Positions 19,046-26,108 of a stretch of DNA of 64,000 bases are shown here, piece by piece. The translations under genes were made by a program, and so were the position numbers. The notes under the pieces are model-generated. The model was not told the origin of the DNA, did not search any database, and saw only the letters and a program-made list of their open reading frames with translations. The DNA is from Metabacillus lacus (lineage in GTDB: Bacteria; Bacillota; Bacilli; Bacillales; Bacillaceae): positions 1-64,000 of the forward strand of contig NZ_WKKI01000005.1 in the NCBI RefSeq assembly GCF_009674805.1. The letters run 5' to 3'. How positions within the stretch are numbered: the first letter of the stretch is position 1; every line of letters begins with the position of its first letter.

Positions 19046-19105
19046 CGCTGGGAAAACAGTTCACCAGCGGGGAGCCAAAGAAAAGTTTAGCAGAGGAGAG
19101 TTGAG
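19046..19105 (+). promoter_or_regulatory. TRAP-type binding region in the trpP leader
   Basis: Seven NAG triplets lie at 19072 (GAG), 19078 (AAG), 19083 (AAG), 19088 (TAG), 19093, 19098 and 19103 (GAG), mostly two bases apart, and end two bases before the trpP ATG. The GAGGAGAG part is also the ribosome site, so bound TRAP would block translation. A 5' hairpin CGCTGG/CCAGCG (19046-19069) precedes the array. In B. subtilis, tryptophan-bound TRAP represses trpP translation in this way. Confidence 0.75.
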
Positions 19106-19107
19106 AA

Positions 19108-19635
19108 ATGAATACACGTCAACTAGTAACAATGTCACTTTTGGTAGGAATCGGTGCAGCACTTCACGGAATAGTTCCACCTGTTTTTAATGGAATGAAG
19201 CCTGATATGATGCTGACCATGATGTTTCTTGGCATACTGCTGTTCCCAAGCGCTAAAAATACACTGCTGCTCGGGCTTGTGACAGGAATTCTGTCAGGGC
19301 TCACGACAAGTTTTCCAGGCGGACTGATTCCGAATGTCATTGATAAGCCTATTACAGCATTTGTATTCTTCTTTATGCTTGTTGCAGTCAAAAAGTTTGC
19401 TGGGTCTACAATCACCGCAGGTATTCTTACAGCGGTGGGGACACTGGTTTCAGGAGCTGTTTTCCTGGGCGCAGCGCTCACGATAGTTGGATTGCCGGGC
19501 GGTGCAGGATTTGCTGCATTGTTTATTGCAGTCGTTCTTCCGGCAACTGGATTGAATACAATTGCCATGGCGCTGATTTACCCTATTGTACAGTCAATTA
19601 TGAAACGTTCAAACTTAGTCAGTGTGAATGAATAA
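19108..19635 (+). CDS. trpP: Tryptophan transporter TrpP
   Basis: Membrane protein of 175 residues, the probable tryptophan importer (YhaG in B. subtilis). Five hydrophobic segments cover nearly the whole chain; FNGMKPDMMLTMMFL and the glycine/threonine-rich segments are typical of the TrpP family. The ATG directly follows a run of GAG/TAG/AAG triplets that overlaps its GAGGAG ribosome site, which points to control by TRAP. A strong terminator follows at 19641. Confidence 0.9.
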   Translation: MNTRQLVTMSLLVGIGAALHGIVPPVFNGMKPDMMLTMMFLGILLFPSAKNTLLLGLVTGILSGLTTSFPGGLIPNVIDKPITAFVFFFMLVAVKKFAGSTITAGILTAVGTLVSGAVFLGAALTIVGLPGGAGFAALFIAVVLPATGLNTIAMALIYPIVQSIMKRSNLVSVNE

Positions 19636-19640
19636 TCAGC

Positions 19641-19677
19641 AACCCGATCCTGTTGAAGGATCGGGTTTATTTTTTTA
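19641..19677 (+). terminator. Terminator of trpP
   Basis: Ten-base stem AACCCGATCC/GGATCGGGTT followed by TATTTTTTTATT. Confidence 0.88.
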
Positions 19678-19690
19678 TTCAGCTTTCATA

Positions 19691-19882
19691 CTACTGAAGC
19701 CAGTACAGCATAAAACTGATTAACAGTGAAATACTGCCTCCGCTTACCAATACAAATACTTTATCCTTCAACGTCCTTTTGGGCGGATAGGACGCCGATG
19801 ACTGGAAAAGCTTAAAATAATGAAATGCCCCTACATACAGCAGAAAACCAATTACAAAAAACAAGAAAATTATCCCTGCCAA
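19691..19882 (-). CDS. Small membrane protein, two segments
   Basis: A 63-residue protein that I do not recognise. Residues 3-24 and 43-62 are hydrophobic, with a basic linker (SYPPKRTLKDK) between them, so both termini probably lie on the same side of the membrane. The start is a TTG at 19882 with a strong GGGGAGGA site 5-6 bases upstream, which supports a real gene. It converges on trpP and is divergent from yhaH, with about 140 bp between. Confidence 0.65.
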   Translation of the reverse strand: MAGIIFLFFVIGFLLYVGAFHYFKLFQSSASYPPKRTLKDKVFVLVSGGSISLLISFMLYWLQ

Positions 19883-19934
19883 TTCTTCCTCCCCCCTTTT
19901 ACATATATATCTATGCCAGGGACAAAGCTTTTAT

Positions 19935-19960
19935 GTGTAAAAGCATGTCTCAAAGGGTAG
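19935..19960 (+). promoter_or_regulatory. Possible sigma-B-type promoter before yhaH
   Basis: GTGTAA, 14 bases, GGGTAG compares with the general-stress consensus GTTTAA, 12-14 bases, GGGTAT at 10 of 12 positions. YtxH-like proteins are often stress-induced in B. subtilis. The call is tentative. Confidence 0.35.
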
Positions 19961-20025
19961 TGTTGGGTAAAGGGACTTTTTACACGGTGACATCCAAAAT
20001 AAAATGTATTATTGGAGTGATTTCA

Positions 20026-20382
20026 ATGGCTAGAAGCAAGTCTATTTTACTTGGTCTCCTCGTTGGTACAGTCGTTGGAGGTGCAGCTACCCTGCTGACT
20101 TCACCTTCCTCAGGAAAACAGGTGCGCCAGCAAATAAGAAACAACAAAGAAAAAATGACAGATTCCGTGAACCAGATGAAAAGTGAAATTCGGGTTCTTA
20201 AGCAAACAATTACCAACGCTTCTAAAGATAGCGCAGATGTGCTGAAGGAAGTGTCTGCGGAACTGAAACAATCTGTTCAGGAATGGCAGGTTGACATTGA
20301 ACCAAACAAAGAGGATCTGCAAAAAGAATTAAGTGAAATTGAAGACAAGATTAAGGAATTGGAAACAACTGTCAAGCAGTAG
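20026..20382 (+). CDS. yhaH: YtxH-like protein YhaH
   Basis: A 118-residue YtxH-domain protein, probably membrane-associated. An N-terminal glycine-rich hydrophobic stretch (ILLGLLVGTVVGGAATLLTSP) is followed by a long charged, coiled-coil-prone tail to residue 118. The length equals that of B. subtilis YhaH. The ATG at 20026 has GGAGTG 6-7 bases upstream; the longer reading frame from 19825 runs through the divergent gene and promoter region and is not coding. A possible sigma-B promoter lies about 65 bases upstream. Confidence 0.88.
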   Translation: MARSKSILLGLLVGTVVGGAATLLTSPSSGKQVRQQIRNNKEKMTDSVNQMKSEIRVLKQTITNASKDSADVLKEVSAELKQSVQEWQVDIEPNKEDLQKELSEIEDKIKELETTVKQ

Positions 20383-20409
20383 AATAGTTTCATATGAAAG
20401 TAATTGAGT

Positions 20410-20440
20410 AAGCTGCCTGCTTTACATGGGCAGCTTTTAT
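20410..20440 (+). terminator. Terminator of yhaH
   Basis: Stem AAGCTGCC/GGCAGCTT, loop of about 11 bases, then TTATC. Confidence 0.7.
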
Positions 20441-20570
20441 CATCTAAAATCCCTGTAATAGCAGTTATTATAAAGATTTTTTAAAAATTCACAAATTTTC
20501 ATCTTTATTAATCTTTATTTTATTGGCATAATAGAAGTATGAGTTTAGAGAAAAAAAGTAGGTGATTGTG

Positions 20571-21155
20571 ATGAAGAGAAATGAAAAGGATTACACCATC
20601 AAAGAGGCTCTTCTATTCAGCCAGCGGATCGCACAGCTCAGCAAAGCATTATGGAAGTCTATTGAAAAAGACTGGCAGCAATGGATTAAACCCTATGACC
20701 TGAATATAAACGAACATCATATTTTATGGATTGCTTATCACTTGAAGGGTGCTTCTATCTCAGAGATTGCTAAATTTGGCGTTATGCATGTTAGCACAGC
20801 ATTTAATTTTTCAAAAAAGCTGGAAGAAAGAGGTTACCTCGTTTTTTCAAAAAAGGAAAACGACAAACGAAATACTTATATTCAATTGACAGAAAAGGGA
20901 GAGGAAACGCTGCTTGCCCTTCTGGAGGATTATGATCCGTCCAGAAACGCTGTATTTAAAGGAGCTCTTCCGCTGCAGCAGCTCTACGGCAAATTCCCTG
21001 AAATCATCGAAATGATGTCAATTATCCGCAATATATACGGCGATGATTTTATGGAAATCTTTGAACGCTCTTTTCAGAATATTGAAGAAGAATTTATAGA
21101 AGACAACGGAAAACTAAAGAAGAATGAACAAATAGAAAATAAGGCAGAAGCATAA
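20571..21155 (+). CDS. scoC: Transition-state regulator ScoC (Hpr)
   Basis: MarR-family winged-helix repressor that in B. subtilis represses extracellular proteases, oligopeptide permeases and sporulation genes. The 194-residue protein has its winged helix at about residues 40-105 ([24 protein letters not shown], then [26 protein letters not shown]). The C-terminal part is acidic. The ATG at 20571 has AGGTGA 5 bases upstream; in-frame GTGs at 20562 and 20568 lie inside that ribosome site. It converges with yhaI with only 7 bases between the stops. Confidence 0.92.
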   Translation: MKRNEKDYTIKEALLFSQRIAQLSKALWKSIEKDWQQWIKPYDLNINEHHILWIAYHLKGASISEIAKFGVMHVSTAFNFSKKLEERGYLVFSKKENDKRNTYIQLTEKGEETLLALLEDYDPSRNAVFKGALPLQQLYGKFPEIIEMMSIIRNIYGDDFMEIFERSFQNIEEEFIEDNGKLKKNEQIENKAEA

Positions 21156-21162
21156 GACGTTC

Positions 21163-21504
21163 TTATTTTCCATGCTGAAGGATGACGATAAATTCCTTCA
21201 TCAATTCTGTATAAAGCCCTTGCTTGTATAGTGCATGTATTGTGTCATTAACAGGCAGCTTAGTGGTCAGCTGTCCCGCAAACTGCGTAAGGAGGTTCTC
21301 ATGGAGAACAAGGCCTTGCGCTTTTTGCTTTTGCAGCAGTTCACTAAGTTCATCGCACAGGGCTGTTACTCTCTGCACATCTCCTTCTCCAAGCTCCCTG
21401 TCCATAATGAGGCCGTAGAAAGGGTAGGCATCCCTGTTTCCCATTTCTATTGCAAGCTTGAAGTAAAATTCAAGTTTTTCCAGCCTTTTTTCCAGAGATC
21501 TCAT
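21163..21504 (-). CDS. yhaI: DUF1878 protein YhaI
   Basis: A 113-residue, mostly helical cytosolic protein of the YhaI/DUF1878 family, same length as in B. subtilis; no function is known. It begins MRSLEKRLEKLEFYFKLA and contains a heptad-rich centre. ATG at 21504 with AGGAAGATGGG upstream. The gene lies opposite scoC and no separate terminator is visible between the two stops, so the messages may overlap at their 3' ends. Confidence 0.88.
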   Translation of the reverse strand: MRSLEKRLEKLEFYFKLAIEMGNRDAYPFYGLIMDRELGEGDVQRVTALCDELSELLQKQKAQGLVLHENLLTQFAGQLTTKLPVNDTIHALYKQGLYTELMKEFIVILQHGK

Positions 21505-21709
21505 ATCCCATCTTCCTATCTCAATTTTAATAGTATCTGTTCATCATTTTATCCAAACAAAGTTTTGAAGGAAAGCCAAATCCATTATTTTTGTAAAAAT
21601 TGTATAAAACCGCTTACAGTTTTAAAGAACCTATTGATTTTTTTTAATCAGCGTCGTAAAGTATGTGAGTGGTAAAAATAAGGTCAAATTTTTTTGGAAG
21701 GTGATTTCT

Positions 21710-22252
21710 TTGTATTGCTGGAAGACGGTTAATCTATCAAAAGATTACGGACTTCACCGGATTGTATTTATCTCTGTCTTACTATCTATTTTTTCGTTTA
21801 TTATGCTCTATCTTCCTTTGAACATGATACACGGCGAAACAGTCCTGAAAAGTGACAAATTTTTGTTTTTTCTCGCACTAATATGCCTGACTGTTCCCAT
21901 TCATAAATGTCTGCATGTTTTGCCGCTGCTTTTATGTGGTAGAAGAATTTCTATAAAGCTTAAAAAACGGGCCTTTTACAGCTTTCTTCATTTTACGCCG
22001 TACAGTGGTGTTCATAAAAAACTTATGCTGATATCGCTTTTGACACCTTTTCTGCTTGTGACAAGCATGATGATTTCAGCATCCATGCAGCTTCCTCAAT
22101 ACCTGCACTATTTTAGTATGATTGCTGCCTTTCATATCGGCTGGTGTGTACCAGACTTCCTGTATATCCGTCAGCTAGTCATCGCACCCAAATCATGTAT
22201 TATTGAGGAATACAATGATGATTTTGAAATATTAATAGATACAAATCCATAA
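21710..22252 (+). CDS. yhaJ: DUF3267 membrane protein YhaJ
   Basis: Membrane protein of 180 residues with four hydrophobic segments, DUF3267 family. The family resembles M50-type membrane proteins; here the usual histidine region reads HKCLHVLPLL, followed by HFTPYSGVHKK and a late segment HIGWCVPDFLY. Function is unknown and I would not call it an active protease. The start is a TTG at 21710 with AAGGTGA 5-6 bases upstream; the earlier start at 21665 lies before that site and lacks one of its own. Confidence 0.78.
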   Translation: MYCWKTVNLSKDYGLHRIVFISVLLSIFSFIMLYLPLNMIHGETVLKSDKFLFFLALICLTVPIHKCLHVLPLLLCGRRISIKLKKRAFYSFLHFTPYSGVHKKLMLISLLTPFLLVTSMMISASMQLPQYLHYFSMIAAFHIGWCVPDFLYIRQLVIAPKSCIIEEYNDDFEILIDTNP

Positions 22253-22404
22253 AATTGAACAGAAGCATCCTTTTAGGATGCTTTGTTTATCTCAATAAAA
22301 TGGTAATATTTTCATATCCAGTATATGCTAAACCTTGTTTCTATCTTTTTGATTCATTATTTGGTAATGTTATAAGAGTATCAGTGAGGGAAGGGAGATC
22401 TCTG

Positions 22405-22587
22405 ATGATCGTCTACTACTTTATATTGTTGGCAGTATTTATTATATTCTATATTAATAAACTGACAAACGCCCTCTGCCTCGTAAGAGAAATTCCTGAA
22501 GAAAGGCAGCCAGGCGTTTTCAGAACCATTAATATACTGATCACCATACTATTGATTTCTTCTTATGTGGAAATCCTGCTTACATAA
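22405..22587 (+). CDS. Small membrane protein, 60 residues
   Basis: Predicted two-segment membrane protein (residues 2-17 and 42-59) with a short polar middle (REIPEERQPGVFR). I do not recognise it. The ATG at 22405 has AAGGGAG about 8 bases upstream, and a strong terminator follows at 22617, so it looks like a real single gene. The longer frame from 22255 starts at the yhaJ stop and has no ribosome site. Confidence 0.68.
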   Translation: MIVYYFILLAVFIIFYINKLTNALCLVREIPEERQPGVFRTINILITILLISSYVEILLT

Positions 22588-22616
22588 CACATCAGCAAGA
22601 AGATAAACAGTTAAAA

Positions 22617-22653
22617 GACAGACCAATCAGCAGTTTATTGGTCTGTCTTTTTT
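22617..22653 (+). terminator. Terminator after the 60-residue membrane gene
   Basis: Eleven-base perfect stem GACAGACCAAT/ATTGGTCTGTC followed by TTTTTT. Confidence 0.9.
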
Positions 22654-22821
22654 ATCTATGATATTTGAATAAAGCTGGACAGTACTCTTTCCTGTTGAGT
22701 GCACCACTCACCTACTGAGAAATCTAATACAAAGGCAGAGGATCCTTTCAAACAAGGACACCAGTTAGATCCTATATAGTTGCCTTCAACCATAAAAACC
22801 TGATAGGTAACAAGTTGAGCG

Positions 22822-23409
22822 GCTTTAGCCAGTAAATAAACGGAAGAATTTCCCTTATTATGAAAAACTGATTAAAAGTGCTCTTCATAGACGGAGGAAT
22901 TCCGTTTATCGTTCTTAAAAAGCTCAAAATGGAGGGCTTTTAGGTAGATAACCGGAATTCCTTCCCTTATATAGCCGAAAATAAATGATTTGATTGTGTT
23001 AACCGGAATATGTCCGCTTATTTTTCTCTGGGTGTGTTCCCTATACAAAGTAAGATATTCGGTGGTTTCTCTCCACCAAAGAAATCAGATAGGGAGTCCC
23101 GCTTTGGCCAGTAAATAAGCGGAAGAATTTCCCTTATTCTGAAGAATTGATTAAAATTGCTCTTCATAGACGGAGGAATTCCGTTTATCGTTCTGAAAAA
23201 GCTCAAAATGGAGGACTTTTAAAGGGGTAGCCGGAATTCCTTCCCTTATATAGCCGAAAATAAGTGATGTGATTGTGTTAACCGGAATATGTCCGCTTAT
23301 TTTTCTCTGGGTGTGTTCCCTATACAAGGTAATGAGTTTGGGTATATTCAGTGGACCCCCTCACCAGTTGGAGTGCCAGATAGAGCCGCTTTGGCCAGTA
23401 AATAAGTGG
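22822..23409 (+). repeat. Tandem duplication of the composite palindrome module
   Basis: Unit A (22822-23100) and unit B (23101-23387) are nearly identical over about 230 bases, and a third copy stops after 22 bases (23388-23409, GCTTTGGCCAGTAAATAAG start). Each unit holds four small palindromes: AATAARCGGA...TCCCTTATT, ATAGACGGA...TCCGTTTAT, ATAACCGGAATTCCTTCCCTTAT-like, and TTAACCGGA...TCCGCTTATT, with a conserved CTCAAAATGGAG core. No gene is visible in 22654-23700. Confidence 0.88.
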
Positions 23410-23420
23410 CCGTTCCCGTA

Positions 23421-23522
23421 TGCAACACCTCCTGGGACAACAGAACCGTCCCCGCGTCCCCTGCAACACCTCCTGGGACAACGGAACCGTCCCCGCGTCC
23501 CGCCGGGAAGTCCCCCGCGTCC
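23421..23522. repeat. GC-rich 41-bp tandem repeat
   Basis: Two near-identical copies (23421-23460 and 23462-23501) of a sequence starting TGCAACACCTCCTGGGACAA and ending AACCGTCCCCGCGTCCC, then a decayed third piece. Base composition is far more GC-rich than the AT-rich surroundings. GGGAC...GTCCC arms can pair. It directly follows the truncated third copy of the tandem module, so the two events may be linked. Confidence 0.8.
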
Positions 23523-23707
23523 CGCCTGAAGTTCCGCCGCCTGGCTTATTGACACCTCAGATGATCTTCTGTAAGGTATCATATGAAGAGATAGAATGAG
23601 TTATTGCCTGCCCTATATGATTTCTTTTCATTAGAAAGCCTTTTCTCCCTTCGTGAATTTATTGTGAACCAATGGATATGTTATCCATTATTAGGTCCCA
23701 AAAAGAT

Positions 23708-23735
23708 TTTACTTACGGACACAATATGTTATAGT
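23708..23735 (+). promoter_or_regulatory. prsA promoter
   Basis: TTTACT, 16 bases, TATAGT resembles a sigma-A promoter, about 48 bases before the prsA start. Confidence 0.5.
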
Positions 23736-23782
23736 AATTGGTATGATTGAAAATAACTATCAAAATAGGAGTTGTATTCTAC

Positions 23783-24670
23783 ATGAAAAAATTAGCGATC
23801 GCAGCTATCACTGCTACGAGCTTATTTGCATTAGGAGCCTGCGATAATAATGCTGCTGATAACTCAGAAGTTGTAGCAGAGACAAAAGCAGGAAATATAA
23901 CAAAAGATGAGCTTTACGAAGCAATGAAAAACCGCTTTGGTAAAGATGTACTTACGGAACTTGTACATGAAAAAGTGCTGAGCGAGAACTATGAAATTTC
24001 AGATAGCGAGGTTGATGCAGAGATTCAAAACCTCAAAGATCAATACGGCCCTCAATTTGAAATGGTTATTGCGCAGCAAGGTGAAAACGTAGTGAAGGAA
24101 ATGGTGAAAGTAGATTTGCTTCGCCGTAAAGCAGCAGAGGAACAAGTAGAAGTAACTGAAGATGACCTGAAAGAACAATATGAGTCTCTAAAAGGACAAA
24201 TCCGCGCGAGCCACATTTTAGTGGACGACGAAGAAACAGCAAATGAAGTGAAGCAGAAGCTTGATGATGGCGGAGACTTCGCTGAGCTTGCACAAGAATA
24301 TTCTAAAGACGGTTCTGCACAAAACGGCGGAGACCTTGGCTGGTTTGGCAAAGATCGTATGGTAAAAGAATTTGAGGATGCTGCATTCAGCTTGAAAGAA
24401 GGAGAAATCAGTGCTCCTGTAAAATCTGAATTTGGTTTCCATATTATTCAGGTTACAGAAACTGTTAAACCATATGAAGAAATGAAAGAAGAGCTTGAGG
24501 AAGATGTGAAGAGACAAAAAACACAAGATCCTCAAACCATGCAGTCTGCACTTGATGATGCAATTAAAAATGCAGATGTAAAAGTAAGAGACAAAGAACT
24601 TGAAGATACATTTACTGCTCCTGAACAGCCTGCTGAGCAACCTGCTGAACAGACTGAAGAAGGTCAGTAA
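23783..24670 (+). CDS. prsA: Foldase lipoprotein PrsA
   Basis: Extracellular lipid-anchored peptidyl-prolyl isomerase that helps secreted proteins fold after translocation. The 295-residue precursor has a lipoprotein signal peptide with the lipobox LGAC (C20). A parvulin (rotamase) domain lies at about 136-228 ([32 protein letters not shown]), flanked by N- and C-terminal chaperone regions. The C-terminus ends in a PAEQPAEQ-type acidic tail. The ATG at 23783 gives the conserved MKKLAIAA start with AGGAG 11 bases upstream, slightly long spacing. A shared bidirectional terminator follows. Confidence 0.95.
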   Translation: MKKLAIAAITATSLFALGACDNNAADNSEVVAETKAGNITKDELYEAMKNRFGKDVLTELVHEKVLSENYEISDSEVDAEIQNLKDQYGPQFEMVIAQQGENVVKEMVKVDLLRRKAAEEQVEVTEDDLKEQYESLKGQIRASHILVDDEETANEVKQKLDDGGDFAELAQEYSKDGSAQNGGDLGWFGKDRMVKEFEDAAFSLKEGEISAPVKSEFGFHIIQVTETVKPYEEMKEELEEDVKRQKTQDPQTMQSALDDAIKNADVKVRDKELEDTFTAPEQPAEQPAEQTEEGQ

Positions 24671-24706
24671 CCGTAAAGAAAATTCGGGTGCTTTGCATCT
24701 GATAAA

Positions 24707-24749
24707 GAAAAAGAGCGTGCCATTGTATTTCAATGGCACGCTCTTTTTC
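24707..24749. terminator. Bidirectional terminator of prsA and yhaL
   Basis: Perfect 19-base stem with A-run and T-run ends (GAAAAAGAGCGTGCCATTG and complement) between the converging prsA and yhaL genes. Confidence 0.92.
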
Positions 24750-24752
24750 TAT

Positions 24753-24947
24753 TCATTCAGCTGCTTCTTCCCTCAAGGCATTTCGCCTTTCTCTATCCTG
24801 CTCTATTTTTTCCATAAACACACGGCCTTCTTTTTCAATGTATTCTTCATCAATCAGCTTTTCTTCTTTCGCTGACTTTAGTACCATATATCCGCTGAAC
24901 AAAATACCGAGAATACAAAGATAAATCCACCATGGAAACATTAGCAT
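24753..24947 (-). CDS. yhaL: Sporulation-family protein YhaL
   Basis: Small membrane protein of the YhaL family (64 residues), known from B. subtilis as sporulation-linked. One membrane segment (FPWWIYLCILGILFSGYMVL) is followed by a charged helical tail rich in Glu, Lys and Arg. The ATG at 24947 has a perfect AGGAGG 7 bases upstream; the frame to 25001 begins before it and is not the start. It lies between prsA and yhaM. Confidence 0.85.
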   Translation of the reverse strand: MLMFPWWIYLCILGILFSGYMVLKSAKEEKLIDEEYIEKEGRVFMEKIEQDRERRNALREEAAE

Positions 24948-25007
24948 GCCGTTTCCTCCTTCACCATACGTTTTACTGATATGTATGAGGGAAGAGGACA
25001 AGTTATG

Positions 25008-25946
25008 CTAAAAAGAAGGTTTATAGAAGGATCGATTTTCAAGTGCAAAAATTCTTTCGGAAAATTCTCCGGGCTTGACCCTTTCCATTGCACGATCCAG
25101 CATATTCATTTTTGCGTCCAGGTTATCAATGTAATGGAGGATTTCCGCTTCTTTAATCATTGGCGGCTTCGGGCTCCCCCATTCTGCCTTTCCATGATGA
25201 CTGAGCACCATATGCTGCAGGATGACTACTTCTTCTCCATGTATATCCAGTTCTTCTGCTGCCTTGGCGATTTCGTTCACCATAATCGTAATGTGCCCCA
25301 GCAAATTTCCTTCCACTGTATAAGTAGTAGCTACAGGCCCTGACAATTCTATGACCTTGCCCAGATCATGGAGAATGACTCCTGAATAGAGAAGATCACT
25401 ATCAAGGCTTGGATATTGAGCAGATATACTCTTAGCCAAATCAAGCATGGACACCACATGATAGGCAAGTCCTGAAACGAATTCATGATGATTTTTTGTC
25501 GCTGCCGGATATTCCATAAATGCATCGGCATGTTTCTTCACCAGAAATCTGGTGATTCTTTGAATATTGGAGTTTTTCATTTCAAATATATACTGTGTCA
25601 GCTTATCCATCATCACATCTTTTTCTAATGGAGCTGTTTCAAGGAAGTCTCCTACAGATACATTTTCATGCGGCTGTGCAGATCGAATATTTCTGATCTT
25701 CAACTGATTTCGGCCCCTGTAGAGGTGAACCTCCCCGGCAATTCTTACAATGCTTTGCGGACTGTAAACAGCCTCGTCATCCTGCTTGACATCCCAAAGC
25801 TTTGCCTCAATTTCTCCTGATTGATCCTGCAAAATTAAGGTTAAAAACGGCTTTCCATTGCTGGCCAGCCCCCGAACGGACGATTTGATCAATAAAAACA
25901 GATCCACCTGTTCTCCGGGATCATGTTGAATAATACCTTTTGCCAT
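25008..25946 (-). CDS. yhaM: 3'-5' exoribonuclease YhaM
   Basis: YhaM degrades single-stranded nucleic acids from the 3' end with a metal cofactor. The 312-residue protein has an N-terminal OB-fold nucleic-acid binding domain (about 10-90; [20 protein letters not shown]) and a C-terminal HD phosphohydrolase domain (about 155-290) with H..., [10 protein letters not shown] and a later conserved His in [17 protein letters not shown] at 25946 with GAGGGGG upstream. First in order after yhaN on the minus strand, as in B. subtilis. Confidence 0.93.
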   Translation of the reverse strand: MAKGIIQHDPGEQVDLFLLIKSSVRGLASNGKPFLTLILQDQSGEIEAKLWDVKQDDEAVYSPQSIVRIAGEVHLYRGRNQLKIRNIRSAQPHENVSVGDFLETAPLEKDVMMDKLTQYIFEMKNSNIQRITRFLVKKHADAFMEYPAATKNHHEFVSGLAYHVVSMLDLAKSISAQYPSLDSDLLYSGVILHDLGKVIELSGPVATTYTVEGNLLGHITIMVNEIAKAAEELDIHGEEVVILQHMVLSHHGKAEWGSPKPPMIKEAEILHYIDNLDAKMNMLDRAMERVKPGEFSERIFALENRSFYKPSF

Positions 25947-26108
25947 TGCATTTCCCCCTCATTATGGTTACGTAAATTATAACATATCATGATATTTGGA
26001 GCAGACTCCGCTGGCTGTGCGGCCTATGTTCTGCCTGACATCCCTTTGCAGGCTTGTATGTATCCTGCATAACCTGACTTCTCCCCGTCAGACCTGGACC
26101 ACGGGGTT

